From NCBI RefSeq assembly GCF_000299895.1, contig NZ_AMRG01000013.1, positions 1-64,000 on the forward strand: DNA of 64,000 nucleotides, in the 5' to 3' direction. The DNA is from Idiomarina xiamenensis 10-D-4 (lineage in GTDB: Bacteria; Pseudomonadota; Gammaproteobacteria; Enterobacterales; Alteromonadaceae). A program made the position numbers and the translations under genes. Below are positions 37,448 through 47,046 of this stretch, one piece after another (within the stretch, counting starts at the first letter, position 1; each line of letters begins with the position of its first letter). The notes beneath the pieces are model-generated. The model saw only the letters and a list, made by a program, of their open reading frames with translations, was not told the origin of the DNA and did not search any database.

Positions 37448-38761
37448 CTAAAGCAGTGTTTGCGGGTGTCGCTTGAGCCAGATAGCTTGGGCGACACCTC
37501 GCATCATCAGAAAGCCGGTTAATGCCAACCACAAACCATGATTTTCGAAGCGTTGTCCCCACCACCAGAGCGGTAAAAAGCCTAGCAACGCGGCAAATAA
37601 CATGGTGTTACGCATACCACGACTTTGTGCCAAGCCGATAAAAACCCCATCAAAGTAGTAACTCCAGTGACCAATTAAGGGCAACACCATTAGCCAGGGT
37701 AAATAATGCCCAGCGGTATCGATAACGCTATCAATATCGGTCAGCAGGCGAATAATGTGTTCGCCAAAGGCGATAAAAATCAAGCTGTAAGCCACGGCAA
37801 ACAGGCATGACCAAAGCAGCGTCAAACGACACCAGTGGCGCACGCGGTCGCTACGGCCTTGTCCTTTTGCTTGCCCGACGAGCGCTTCCACCGCGTAAGC
37901 GATGCCATCTAAACCCAGTGAAATGAGCAACAGAAACTGCATTAATACCGCGTTTACCGCGACATAAATGGCGCCATAACGGGTAGCATAGGCGGTCATA
38001 CTGGCCATGCAGAGTTGCAGGGTTAGGCTACGAACAAAAATGTCGCCGTTTAGGCGCAATAATACTAATAGCTGCTTTAGGTTAAGACGTAAGTGGTGCC
38101 AGCCTAATGCTAAGCTTTTTCGTAACCAAAATAGGCCGAGCAAACAACTGCTCCATTCAGCCGCGGCTGAGGCGACCGCGGCTCCTTGCACGCGCCAATC
38201 TAAAATCACAATTAACCAGACATCCACGATGACGTTAACGGCATTGGTTGCGATGACTAACCACATGGCTTGGCGACTTTGTTGGCGACCCAGCAACACC
38301 CCTAAAATAACGAGATTCATCAATGCTGCTGGCGCCCCCCAAAGACGGATACTAATGTAGTCACTGGCTAGATTTTGTAACGCTGGCGCGGGAACCATTA
38401 ACCACCAACTGAGCTCTAATACCGCGGGTGTAAGTAGTATCAATAGGACGCCCAGTAAAGCTGCTAGAAATAACCCGTTAATGCTGTTGTGGCGTTGCGC
38501 CGCCATATCGTCGGCGCCAAAGTTCTGCGCCACCAACGCGGTCATCGACATACGCATGAAAACTGCTAAAAAATAGATGAACCCGATAACGGTGGCACCA
38601 ACTGCCACCGCGCTTAAGTAGATTGCATCGGGTAAATGGCCTATGATGGCGGTGTCGACTAAGCCCAATAGCGGTGCAGCGATGTTGGAAATGATCATCG
38701 GCAGGGCGATGATAAAGACGCGCCGATGATCAGCAATGGGAAAACCTAGCAGACGTGTCAC
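37448..38761 (-). CDS. dinF: MATE-family multidrug efflux protein DinF
   Basis: A 437-residue membrane protein with 12 helices in two related halves. It matches E. coli DinF closely as recalled: IALPMIISNIAAPLLGLVDTAIIGHL near the start, AVAVGAT and LDGIAYAVEALVGQA later. MATE proteins export drugs or organic acids in exchange for Na+ or H+. In E. coli dinF follows lexA in one operon; here it stands about 10 kb away and no LexA box was seen next to it. The start is a GTG with GGAG upstream. Confidence 0.9.
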   Translation of the reverse strand: MTRLLGFPIADHRRVFIIALPMIISNIAAPLLGLVDTAIIGHLPDAIYLSAVAVGATVIGFIYFLAVFMRMSMTALVAQNFGADDMAAQRHNSINGLFLAALLGVLLILLTPAVLELSWWLMVPAPALQNLASDYISIRLWGAPAALMNLVILGVLLGRQQSRQAMWLVIATNAVNVIVDVWLIVILDWRVQGAAVASAAAEWSSCLLGLFWLRKSLALGWHHLRLNLKQLLVLLRLNGDIFVRSLTLQLCMASMTAYATRYGAIYVAVNAVLMQFLLLISLGLDGIAYAVEALVGQAKGQGRSDRVRHWCRLTLLWSCLFAVAYSLIFIAFGEHIIRLLTDIDSVIDTAGHYLPWLMVLPLIGHWSYYFDGVFIGLAQSRGMRNTMLFAALLGFLPLWWWGQRFENHGLWLALTGFLMMRGVAQAIWLKRHPQTLL

Positions 38762-38796
38762 TGAGCGCTCCAGTCGGTGAATAACATAGGTGAAAT

Positions 38797-39870
38797 ATGC
38801 GATTTTTTAAACATGCTCTGTATACCACGCTATTACTAGCCAGTACTGGATTAATGAGCCTGTCCGCCGCCGCCAATGTGGTGATTTTACAGTATCATCA
38901 CGTCAGTGAGACGACCCCTCGGGTAACGTCGGTTACACCGGAGGAGTTGCGGCAACATATGCGTTATTTAACCGAGAATGACTTCAAGGTTATTCCATTA
39001 ACGCAAGCGGTCGACGCTTTTCAAAACGATAACGCCGATAGCTTACCCGATAAAGCGGTGGTCATCACCTTTGACGACGGCTATCAGAACGTATTTGATT
39101 ATGCGGCACCAATTTTAAAAGAATTTAATCTGCCCTATACGGTGTTTGTTAATCCACGGCTGTTGGCTAACCACGACTTTTATATGGGCTGGGATGAATT
39201 ACGCCAACTGCAGCAGCAGGGCGCTCTGATCGTTAACCATAGTCAAAGCCACCAGCACTTGATCCGGCGCTTAGCCGATGAAAATGAACAGCAGTGGCAG
39301 CAACGTGTTAGCGACGATATTCGCTCGGCACAGCAAGCTATTGATGACGCTTTAGGTCAGCAACCAAAGTACTTTGCTTATCCATACGGTGAGTACAGCC
39401 CCGCGTTAGAGACGCTTTTGCAAGAAATGGGCTATGTGGCCTTTGGTCAGCATTCAGGACCGTGGGGTAAATATACACCGCTGACCGCTATTCCGAGATT
39501 TCCTGCCTCAGGTCGTTATGCCTCGTTGGACACCTTAAAGACCAAGCTGTTGTCGTTAGCGATGCCGGTTACCGAGGTTAAGCCAGAACAATCGTTGTTG
39601 GCGCCGGACCAGGTCAAGCCTGAGTTGCAGGTAACGCTGGCGAACAGTGATGACATGCGTAATAGCCAACTACAGTGCTTTGCTGGCGCCGAAGTGTTGG
39701 CGCCGACTTGGCTAAGCGCGACCCAATTTACCGTAAAGCCGCGTGAAGCGCTGGGTATCGGTCGTTCGCGTTATAACTGCACAGCGCCGAGTGAAAGTCA
39801 GGCTGGGCGTTATTATTGGTATTCTAAGCCGTTTATTCGTACCGACAGCAAAGGTAACTGGCCCGATTAA
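38797..39870 (+). CDS. exported polysaccharide deacetylase (NodB domain)
   Basis: A 357-residue exported protein with a signal peptide ending near LSAAA (about 25). The NodB domain follows: ITFDDGYQNVFDYA holds the metal aspartates, HSQSHQH the metal histidines, and FAYPYGEYSPAL the substrate groove. The start VVILQYHHVSETTP is like PgaB and related deacetylases. A C-terminal region of about 110 residues beyond the enzyme may bind sugar and has two cysteines (QCF, YNC). The substrate, perhaps poly-N-acetylglucosamine or peptidoglycan, is unknown. Confidence 0.88.
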   Translation: MRFFKHALYTTLLLASTGLMSLSAAANVVILQYHHVSETTPRVTSVTPEELRQHMRYLTENDFKVIPLTQAVDAFQNDNADSLPDKAVVITFDDGYQNVFDYAAPILKEFNLPYTVFVNPRLLANHDFYMGWDELRQLQQQGALIVNHSQSHQHLIRRLADENEQQWQQRVSDDIRSAQQAIDDALGQQPKYFAYPYGEYSPALETLLQEMGYVAFGQHSGPWGKYTPLTAIPRFPASGRYASLDTLKTKLLSLAMPVTEVKPEQSLLAPDQVKPELQVTLANSDDMRNSQLQCFAGAEVLAPTWLSATQFTVKPREALGIGRSRYNCTAPSESQAGRYYWYSKPFIRTDSKGNWPD

Positions 39871-39877
39871 CGGGCCA
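39859..39877. terminator. possible terminator hairpin at the end of the deacetylase gene
   Basis: TGGCCCG and CGGGCCA form a seven-base stem around a loop that contains the stop codon. There is no clear T-run, so it is doubtful as a terminator. Confidence 0.35.
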
Positions 39878-39885
39878 ATTCTAGC

Positions 39886-40506
39886 TTAGTAGTCTGCGCT
39901 GATGATGCTAAAGTCATCAGCCAACTGCTGCATATCGACTGTCGGCACTTTGCCTTGTTCGTGCTTGGCGTTGAAAATGGCTTGCCGATTACCGTCAGGG
40001 TTGACCAAAATGATGGCCGCGCTGTGGTTAACCAAATAATTTTCATCGCCTTCTTCGGGTATGGAGTACATCAAGCCTAAATCTTGTACAAATGGATATA
40101 AGCGCTTGTGTTCAGCTCGAACCCCGGCAAAGGCGTCACCAAAAAAACCGGTGTAATCGCGCAAACGAGCGACGCTATCGCGCTTCGGATCGACCGACAC
40201 CATCCATACCTTGACCGGTTCGTTAACGCTTTGCTGTAGTTGCGGCAAAATATCGCGCAGTTGCGCCATCGTCGTGGGACAAATATCGGGGCAATAAGTG
40301 TAGCCGGTGAACAACAGTGTCCATTGTCCTTGTAGTGACTGATTGTTGACCGTGGTCGCTTGAGTACCATCGAGTTCAAACGTTGCTAAAGGTCTGGGTG
40401 GTTGATATACCAAGGCCTTTGGCTCCGGTTTAGGAATTAACTGATAAACGCCAAAGCCGATGCCCAGCGCAAATACGGCAATAACGATGTACAGCAGACG
40501 ATTCAT
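39886..40506 (-). CDS. Sco1/SenC-family copper chaperone for cytochrome oxidase
   Basis: A 206-residue membrane-anchored protein (one N-terminal helix at about 3-20) with a thioredoxin-like domain. The copper ligands are visible: CPDIC (Cys pair separated by three residues) and His in LVNHSAA. Sco proteins help assemble the CuA centre of cytochrome oxidase subunit II, whose gene is at the other end of the cluster. It is the last gene of the oxidase cluster and overlaps ctaB by four bases. Confidence 0.93.
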   Translation of the reverse strand: MNRLLYIVIAVFALGIGFGVYQLIPKPEPKALVYQPPRPLATFELDGTQATTVNNQSLQGQWTLLFTGYTYCPDICPTTMAQLRDILPQLQQSVNEPVKVWMVSVDPKRDSVARLRDYTGFFGDAFAGVRAEHKRLYPFVQDLGLMYSIPEEGDENYLVNHSAAIILVNPDGNRQAIFNAKHEQGKVPTVDMQQLADDFSIISADY

Positions 40507-41444
40507 AATACACTTCCTAATGCTGACCAGTCGCTAAACAAATAGTGGTCAATCAATAACAACACAAACAACAGCATTAAATGCCAAATCGAGAAAGCGA
40601 ACATATTAAAAGCGGTTTTACGCTGTGGTGCAAACTTCAACTTCCATGCGTAACCCAAAAATACACAGTTTAGTAAGGTCACGCCGAGCAAATACACCAC
40701 CCCTGACATACCCACTAAGTACGGCAGCAAGCAAACTATGGCGAGTAGTAAGGTATAGAGCAGTATACAAGTTTTGGTAAAGGCAATGCCGTGCGTCACG
40801 GGTAGCATAGGAACATCGGCTTTGGCATAGTCTTTGGCGCGATGCACCGCCAGTGCCCAAAAATGTGGCGGCGTCCAAGTGAAGATGATCATCACCAGTA
40901 AAATAGCGTGTGCATGAATATTGTCGGTCACCGCGGTCCAGCCCAATAGTGGCGGTGCGGCACCAGCTAAACCTCCTATCACGATATTTTGTGGCGTGGC
41001 GCGTTTTAAGTACATGGTATAGACCACCGCGTAGCCAACTAGGCTGGCCAGGGTTAGCCATGCGGTGAGCGCGTTGACCCAAGCCATCAACATCGCAAAA
41101 CCGGCACTGCCGATGAGTGCTGCAAAGGCCATCACCCGAGCGGGAGACAAGCTACCTTGTGGTAGCGGTCGGCGTAAGGTGCGAGCCATTTTAGCGTCGA
41201 TGTGGCGGTCAACCAGATGATTAACCGCGGCGGCTGAACCCGCCATCAAACCAATACCGGTCAAGGCGGCTAACATTAACCAGCCATTGACCCAGGTATC
41301 GCTGGCTAAACACATGCCGACTAAGGCGGTGAGTAGTAATAGTGCCACCACCCGAGGTTTGGTCAGGGTTAAGTAGTCGCGCCAGCTGGCGCGCTTATGC
41401 AATGGCTTGGTTTGAGTTTTTTCTAAAGCCAGCGGTTGTGCCAT
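40503..41444 (-). CDS. ctaB: protoheme IX farnesyltransferase
   Basis: A 313-residue polytopic prenyltransferase that makes heme O from heme B. The diagnostic loop is [21 protein letters not shown], with further acidic residues in [14 protein letters not shown]. About nine helices. GGGAGG stands before the ATG. With ctaA it provides heme A for the aa3 oxidase. Also known as cyoE. Confidence 0.96.
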   Translation of the reverse strand: MAQPLALEKTQTKPLHKRASWRDYLTLTKPRVVALLLLTALVGMCLASDTWVNGWLMLAALTGIGLMAGSAAAVNHLVDRHIDAKMARTLRRPLPQGSLSPARVMAFAALIGSAGFAMLMAWVNALTAWLTLASLVGYAVVYTMYLKRATPQNIVIGGLAGAAPPLLGWTAVTDNIHAHAILLVMIIFTWTPPHFWALAVHRAKDYAKADVPMLPVTHGIAFTKTCILLYTLLLAIVCLLPYLVGMSGVVYLLGVTLLNCVFLGYAWKLKFAPQRKTAFNMFAFSIWHLMLLFVLLLIDHYLFSDWSALGSVL

Positions 41445-41462
41445 AAAACCTCCCTGAAAGAT

Positions 41463-42446
41463 CTACGCCTTTCTTGCAATATTGTAGTTAAGGGCGACTA
41501 AAGATATCAGCAGCAATACGCCAACAGCGTTGTGAGCAACGGCTACTGGCAGTGGTAAGCTGAACCAAACGTTGCTGATACCGAGGGCAACCTGTACCAA
41601 TAATAGTAGGCCAACGATTAACAAGTTGCGCCGGAAAAAGTTTGAGACTGCCTGACGCCAGCACTTAATCAGTAAGGCCAATACCACGATGCTGGTGATG
41701 ATGGCACCAATACGATGGGCAATGTGCATGGTCATGCGGTCATCATAATCGTGCGCACCGTACAAGTAGTTGTCGGCAGCGGGTACCGAAAAGGCTCCGG
41801 CAACGTCCAAACGCTGCCACCAGTTGCCTTCACAAAAGGGAAACTCGGTACAGGCTAGCGCTGCGTAGTTGGCGGCGACCCAGCCGCCCAAGGCTATTTG
41901 TGCCAGCACCACGAACAGTGCGATAAGCGCAAAACTTCGATAACGACGTAATAACGGGTCACCACCCGCCAACCGATAAGGCTGTATACGTAACGCTAAT
42001 AAAAATAATAACGACAGCGTCGCAAAACCGCCCAAAAGGTGACCCATAACGATCAGCGGCTGTAAGTTCATGGTCACTGTCCACATACCTAAGGCAGCTT
42101 GAAAAATGACCAGGCCAAGCAATAATATTGGCAGTTTGAGCGGGCTATTGGGTTGCTTGGTACGACGTTTTATAGCAACCACCGCAATCGCTGCGATTAA
42201 TAAGCCTAAACTACCGGCCAAATAGCGGTGCACCATTTCGTTGCGTGCTTTGTGGTGTTCAACCGGGTTATCGGGAAAGCGTAGCTGCGCCTGATTCAGT
42301 TGCTCGGTGGTTTTTGGCACCCCGACAAAGCCATAGCAACCTGGCCAATCGGGACAGCCTAAGCCAGCGTCGGTAAGGCGTGTATAGGCACCCAAAATGA
42401 TCACGCAAAAAGCCACTAACACAGTAAATTTAACCAATAAACGCAT
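41463..42446 (-). CDS. ctaA: heme A synthase
   Basis: A 327-residue membrane protein that oxidises heme O to heme A. It has eight helices; the conserved histidines are seen in the helices near EMVHRY, VMGHLLGG, HIAHRIG and VAVAHNAVG. The N-terminal GAYTRLTDAGLGCPDWPGCYG carries a conserved cysteine pair. AGGAG precedes the ATG. It lies between ctaB and a Sco-like gene in the cluster. Confidence 0.95.
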   Translation of the reverse strand: MRLLVKFTVLVAFCVIILGAYTRLTDAGLGCPDWPGCYGFVGVPKTTEQLNQAQLRFPDNPVEHHKARNEMVHRYLAGSLGLLIAAIAVVAIKRRTKQPNSPLKLPILLLGLVIFQAALGMWTVTMNLQPLIVMGHLLGGFATLSLLFLLALRIQPYRLAGGDPLLRRYRSFALIALFVVLAQIALGGWVAANYAALACTEFPFCEGNWWQRLDVAGAFSVPAADNYLYGAHDYDDRMTMHIAHRIGAIITSIVVLALLIKCWRQAVSNFFRRNLLIVGLLLLVQVALGISNVWFSLPLPVAVAHNAVGVLLLISLVALNYNIARKA

Positions 42447-42457
42447 AGCGCCTGCTC

Positions 42458-43006
42458 CTAACCGACTCGAGAAAGTTTTAGCAAACGACGTAAATCGGCG
42501 AGGATATTTTTACCCTCAGCCAGCGTTTCTTGCTCTGATAGGTGCAGCGGGTAATGCATCACCACGTTGCCCATTGGGTCGATGATCATGACCGTCCGTG
42601 CTGGCAGACTATGTAAGACCTGATACAACGTATCTGACTCAATCCGGGTGACACTCTGGTATGCGCTGATATTGAGGTGGTTAAAGTCGGAATGGGTGAG
42701 TAACACTGGGGTAACCCGTTGGCTATCTTTGCCCAGCGCTACGTCGACTTGATTTAGCGTAAATAGCGCACGTTCACAGTAGTCCGAACAAGCTTGCGGT
42801 TGTCGGTACAGTAAGCGCCAACCGGCAGGCAAAGCCGCGGTGGTTTCTTCACTTAAGGCTAACGGCGGCACTAATAAAGTGCCACGATTGGTCACTGCGC
42901 CTTGATACCAATGCTGATCCAAGACTAACTTGGCAATAACAACAGGGATAATAAACAATACCACCACTGCAATAATGGCAATGCGTGAGCGAGTTAACGA
43001 ACTCAT
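42458..43006 (-). CDS. membrane-anchored thioredoxin-fold protein of the cytochrome oxidase cluster
   Basis: A 182-residue protein with one N-terminal helix (about 10-27). Its soluble domain has CSDYC, a Cys-x3-Cys motif of the kind in Sco proteins, and a later IDPMGNVVMHYPL resembling the Sco strand-turn-strand near the end. From memory, marine gammaproteobacteria carry such a gene between SURF1 and ctaA. It may help copper delivery or redox control in oxidase assembly; that is inference. The frame is open up to 43165, but the start at 43006 overlaps the SURF1 stop and fits translational coupling. Confidence 0.78.
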   Translation of the reverse strand: MSSLTRSRIAIIAVVVLFIIPVVIAKLVLDQHWYQGAVTNRGTLLVPPLALSEETTAALPAGWRLLYRQPQACSDYCERALFTLNQVDVALGKDSQRVTPVLLTHSDFNHLNISAYQSVTRIESDTLYQVLHSLPARTVMIIDPMGNVVMHYPLHLSEQETLAEGKNILADLRRLLKLSRVG

Positions 43007-43737
43007 GATGACGCCTCTTGTTGTTTTTGTTGTCGATAATGGCGACGCATTAAAGCACCGTATACCACTGCGCACGCTAACGCTAGCGAAAACCATTGCA
43101 ACGCATAAGCTTGATGCTTTTCTGGCGGCATAACCTGCGGTTGCCAATGGCGTGGTAAACCCCAATCGGTGTTTTCATCTAACAGCACGACGGCGCTGAT
43201 TAGCGGCAAATCCAGTTGCTTACTGAGCGTATTTAAATCCAACTGTTGAATGCGAATAGGCCATTGCGTACCGTCGACCAAGGTCTGTTGTTGTAGCCAG
43301 TTGTCACTGGGTTGGTAGGTATAACCGCGAACCCTGACTTGCCCTTGTGGCAAGCTTACCGAGGGTAACTGATGGCGATGGCTGGGCGCGGCTATCCAGC
43401 CGATATTGACCGGTACCAATGAAGTAGATTGCTCGCTTTGCAACAGCGCAATAACTTGGTAGCCAACTCGGCCTTGATAGGTTTGATTGTCGAGTAACCA
43501 GTAGCGATCTGGTGCGAATTTGCCATTCACGCTGACGGTTTGATAACGCCGCAGCGGTTGCTCTGCGAGCACCTCGGCTAATGGTTGTGCTTGACTCATG
43601 TCGGCGGCGGCAAAATCGTCAAACAAGTGCTGTTTTTGTTCGGCTCGGTGTAACTGCCAAAAGCCTAACTTGACTAGCAGTGCAACTGCCAGCAAAGTGA
43701 TAACAGATGGCCATAACGGCGGACGCCAAAGTGTCAT
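43003..43737 (-). CDS. SURF1-family cytochrome oxidase assembly protein
   Basis: A 244-residue membrane protein with a helix at each end (about 8-27 and 208-228) and a periplasmic domain between. The family marks are visible: LGFWQLHRAEQK, LLDNQTYQGRVGYQV, VNIGWI and HQAYALQWFSLALA. SURF1 proteins aid heme a insertion in subunit I. The start is the ATG at 43737; the upstream TTG at 43758 has no ribosome binding site. Overlaps the following gene by four bases. Confidence 0.92.
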   Translation of the reverse strand: MTLWRPPLWPSVITLLAVALLVKLGFWQLHRAEQKQHLFDDFAAADMSQAQPLAEVLAEQPLRRYQTVSVNGKFAPDRYWLLDNQTYQGRVGYQVIALLQSEQSTSLVPVNIGWIAAPSHRHQLPSVSLPQGQVRVRGYTYQPSDNWLQQQTLVDGTQWPIRIQQLDLNTLSKQLDLPLISAVVLLDENTDWGLPRHWQPQVMPPEKHQAYALQWFSLALACAVVYGALMRRHYRQQKQQEASS

Positions 43738-43767
43738 AAGAAACACTCGGCAAAACAAGGATGCACT

Positions 43768-43983
43768 ATGCTTTTAACATTTAAAATAATCATTGTACTG
43801 CTACTGCTCTATATGGGCTTTAACCTGTTTAAAGCGCTATTTATTATGTTGCGTAACGATCCAAATAAACCACCGATGAGTCGTTACTTAGGGCGGCGTG
43901 TGGCACTGGCAGCTTTAGCTTTGGTGCTGATTATTATTGCTGCCAGTGTCGGTTGGTTGCCGTTAAACCCTCGTCCTTATTAA
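43768..43983 (+). CDS. DUF2909 twin-helix membrane protein
   Basis: A 71-residue protein with two membrane helices (about 4-25 and 45-65) joined by a short loop, of the DUF2909 family. It is the only gene of the oxidase cluster on the plus strand, lying between SURF1 and coxC. This position is usual in marine gammaproteobacteria, which implies a link with oxidase assembly. Function unknown. Confidence 0.82.
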   Translation: MLLTFKIIIVLLLLYMGFNLFKALFIMLRNDPNKPPMSRYLGRRVALAALALVLIIIAASVGWLPLNPRPY

Positions 43984-43992
43984 GCGCGGCTG

Positions 43993-44871
43993 CTACAGCA
44001 CATAAACAATCACGAATAGCGCTATCCAGACCGCATCGACGAAGTGCCAGTACCAACTGGTCGCTTGAAAGGCAAAGTGGTTGTCAGCGCTAAAGTGACC
44101 TTTCAGTATGCGCAGGAACATGATGATCAACATCAACGTGCCCAAGGTGACGTGCATACCGTGAAAGCCGGTTAATAGATAAAAGGTGTTGCCGTATACC
44201 CCCGACTGCAGGGTTAAGCCTAGCTCGTGATAGGCGTGGACATATTCAGCGCCTTGCAGATACAAGAAGATAGCGCCAAGAATGATAGTCAATCCCAAAA
44301 ACAGCTTCAGTTGACCACGTTTGCCTTTCTCTAAACCCATATGAGCAAAGTGGCAGGTAAACGACGAGGTCACCAGAATAGCGGTGTTGATCAACGGTAA
44401 ACCATACCAGCCCATCGCTTGTGTTTCGGTACCGCCCGGCGTCTTAACCAACGGCCAAATGGCATCGAAGGTTGGCCACAATACTTCGTTGGTCATGGCG
44501 TTGTTGCTAGCACCTCCGAGCCAAGGTACGGCGACCATACGGGCGTAAAACAGCGCACCGAAAAACGCGGCAAAGAACATCACTTCTGAGAAAATAAACC
44601 AAGCCATGCCTTGACGGTACGAATTACCGAGCTGGTCCGAATAAAGGCCACGCATGGATTCATTAATTTGGTCACGGAACCAGCCAAATAGCATCACCGC
44701 AATAACGACTAAACCGGCACTGAGTACGGTACTACCGTAACCTTCTTGTTGTTTGCTGACATCTAATACAGTGTGACCGGCGCCAAAGGCGATTAAGCCC
44801 AAGCCAATGGCGCCAACTATCGGCCATGGACTCTGCGCGGGAACGTAGTAACTTGCATGTTTTTCAGCCAT
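43993..44871 (-). CDS. coxC: cytochrome c oxidase subunit III
   Basis: A 292-residue membrane subunit with seven helices. It starts HASYYVPAQSPWPIVG, and has MAWFIFSEVMFFAAFFGALFYAR, FHGMHVTLGTLML and the end FQATSWYWHFVDAVWIALFVIVYVL, all typical. It stabilises the core of the aa3 oxidase. It follows ctaG at 12 bp. Confidence 0.95.
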   Translation of the reverse strand: MAEKHASYYVPAQSPWPIVGAIGLGLIAFGAGHTVLDVSKQQEGYGSTVLSAGLVVIAVMLFGWFRDQINESMRGLYSDQLGNSYRQGMAWFIFSEVMFFAAFFGALFYARMVAVPWLGGASNNAMTNEVLWPTFDAIWPLVKTPGGTETQAMGWYGLPLINTAILVTSSFTCHFAHMGLEKGKRGQLKLFLGLTIILGAIFLYLQGAEYVHAYHELGLTLQSGVYGNTFYLLTGFHGMHVTLGTLMLIIMFLRILKGHFSADNHFAFQATSWYWHFVDAVWIALFVIVYVL

Positions 44872-44883
44872 AACCTGTCCTTA

Positions 44884-45443
44884 TTATTCTGTTTGCTTGA
44901 ATTGAGCTAAGGCATCAGCCGTTGCATTGGCCGTCATATCGTACAGCGTGTATGACAGCGTCATGGTTGTAATGTGTTCGGGAATGTCTGGGTCTAAATA
45001 AAACTGCATCGGCATTTTGGCGTCATCGTTAGCCGCTAAGGGTTGCTGATTAAAGCAAAAACATTCCACTTTGTTCAGATAAAGCGCGGCTTCGCCGGGC
45101 GCGACCGAAGGAATAGCCTGCGCTACCATATTATTGCCGGTACGATTGTGGACTAAAAAATTGACCAGTTTGGTTTCGCCAGGATGCACACGAACCTCAC
45201 GAGTTTCCGGGGCAAAATCCCAAGGCATGCCCTTAGCGGAACGCGTAATGAACTGTACGGTGACCCAGCGGCTATCATCGACCGGATGAGTGGCGGCCTG
45301 GTTCTGCCGTTAAAGCCAGTCACCTCACAAAAGACGTTATATAACGGCACCAACGCAAAGCCAAAGGCGAACATGGCCACCACGGTGAGCAGTAGGCGTT
45401 TGATCACTTTGGCGTTATCCGGGCGTTGTTGCGGCGTAGTCAT
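44884..45443 (-). pseudogene. ctaG: ctaG (Cox11-family CuB assembly factor) broken by a frameshift
   Basis: Two frames carry one gene. The first (from ATG at 45443) gives the membrane anchor and the conserved LVPLYNVFCEVTGFNGRT. The second carries QAATHPVDDSRWVTVQF, KGMPWDFAP, the copper motif VECFCF and the usual end. The frames join near 45300, in AACCAGGCC. Adding one base there gives a continuous protein of about 186 residues, the family length. CtaG delivers copper to the CuB site of subunit I, so a true loss would cripple the oxidase; since every neighbour is intact, a base-call or assembly error is likely. Confidence 0.85.
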
Positions 45444-45452
45444 AACGACTCC

Positions 45453-47036
45453 TTAATCGATTTTTGGTGGCGTTTCAAAAGTGTGATACGGCGCCGGCGA
45501 TGGCACTGTCCACTCTAAGCCTTCAGCCCCTTCCCAAGGTTTAGCTGGGGCGGGCTTACCTTTGCGCACGCACTTAACCACGATGTATAGGAACAGCAAC
45601 TGAGTTAAGCCAAAGGCGAAACCACCAATACTGACGATTTGATTAATGTCGGCAAACTGTACCGAATAATCTGGGATACGACGCGGCATTCCGGCTAAAC
45701 CGGCAAAATGCATGGGGAAGAACAGCACGTTAACCGAAATCACCGAAAGCCAAAAATGCCAGCGCGCCAACACTTCGTCATACATGTGACCGCTCCACTT
45801 CGGTAACCAATAATAGCAAGCGGCCATGATAGAAAAGATGGCGCCGGTCACCAGCACATAGTGGAAGTGGGCTACCACAAAATAGGTATCATGATATTGG
45901 AAGTCGACCGGCGTGATCGCCAGCATTAGGCCGGAAAAGCCGCCGATAGTAAACAAAATCACGAACGCTAAGGCAAATAACATCGGCGTTTCAAAAGTCA
46001 TGGCGCCACGCCACATGGTCGCCACCCAGTTAAACACTTTGACCCCAGTCGGTACGGCAATGAGCATGGTGCAATACATAAAGAATAGCTCTGCGAACAC
46101 TGGCATGCCGGTAGTAAACATATGGTGTGCCCAGACCAAGAACGAAAGCACGGCAATGGATGCGGTGGCGTATACCATGGATGAATAGCCGAACAGCCGT
46201 TTTCGGGTAAACGCTGGAATGATAGCCGAAATGATACCAAACGACGGCAATATCATAATGTACACTTCGGGGTGCCCAAAGAACCAGAAGATGTGCTGGA
46301 ACATCACTGGGTCACCACCCCCTGCTGCATCAAAGAAGCTGGTGCCAAAATACTTGTCGGTCAATACCATGGTGACTGCCCCGGCCAATACAGGCATAAC
46401 GGCTATCAACAAGAATGCGGTAATAAACCAGGTCCAGACAAACAGCGGCATTTTCATATAGTTCATGCCGGGTGCACGCATATTCATGATGGTAACGATG
46501 ACGTTAATCGCGCCCATAATGGAAGATATACCCATGATATGAATTGAAAATACAAACAGTGCTGTTGAATCTGGGCTATAGGTGGTCGACAGTGGTGCGT
46601 AGAAAGTCCAGCCAAATGCCGGTCCGCCGCCGGGCATAAATAGCGACGACAGTAATATGGCAAAAGCAAAAGGTAAAATCCAAAAACTCCAGTTGTTCAT
46701 GCGCGGCAAGGCCATATCTGGTGCGCCGATCATCATCGGTATCATCCAGTTGGCCAAGCCAGTAAAGGCCGGCATGACGGCACCAAATACCATGATCAAG
46801 CCGTGCACGGTGGTCATTTGGTTAAAAAAGTGTGGCTCGACTAACTGTAAACCAGGTTGAAACAGTTCTGCGCGGATCACCATAGCCATGGCGCCGCCGG
46901 TTAAGAACATTAAAAAACTGAACCACAAGTACAACGAACCGATGTCTTTATGGTTGGTGGTAAATAGCCAACGGGTAATGCCCGACGGCTTATGATGGTG
47001 ATGGTCGTGATGGATATCGCCAACTGCGGTACTCAT
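45453..47036 (-). CDS. coxA: cytochrome c oxidase subunit I (aa3-type)
   Basis: A 527-residue catalytic subunit with 12 helices. It carries heme a and the heme a3-CuB site. HGLIMVFGAVMP has the low-spin-heme His, WFFGHPEVYIMILP the CuB His and the cross-linked Tyr, VWAHHMFTTGMP two more CuB His, and HFHYVLVTGA the high- and low-spin heme His. The His-rich N-terminus (HDHHHH) is often seen. AAGGAG precedes the ATG. Part of the coxB-coxA-ctaG-coxC operon. Confidence 0.97.
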   Translation of the reverse strand: MSTAVGDIHHDHHHHKPSGITRWLFTTNHKDIGSLYLWFSFLMFLTGGAMAMVIRAELFQPGLQLVEPHFFNQMTTVHGLIMVFGAVMPAFTGLANWMIPMMIGAPDMALPRMNNWSFWILPFAFAILLSSLFMPGGGPAFGWTFYAPLSTTYSPDSTALFVFSIHIMGISSIMGAINVIVTIMNMRAPGMNYMKMPLFVWTWFITAFLLIAVMPVLAGAVTMVLTDKYFGTSFFDAAGGGDPVMFQHIFWFFGHPEVYIMILPSFGIISAIIPAFTRKRLFGYSSMVYATASIAVLSFLVWAHHMFTTGMPVFAELFFMYCTMLIAVPTGVKVFNWVATMWRGAMTFETPMLFALAFVILFTIGGFSGLMLAITPVDFQYHDTYFVVAHFHYVLVTGAIFSIMAACYYWLPKWSGHMYDEVLARWHFWLSVISVNVLFFPMHFAGLAGMPRRIPDYSVQFADINQIVSIGGFAFGLTQLLFLYIVVKCVRKGKPAPAKPWEGAEGLEWTVPSPAPYHTFETPPKID

Positions 47037-47046
47037 AGCCGTCTCC

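Noticed and set aside
44884-45443. Two separate small genes at 44884-45228 and 45153-45443
   Set aside because: Together they hold one uninterrupted Cox11-family protein in order, and the second frame lacks its own ribosome binding site; treated as one frameshifted ctaG.
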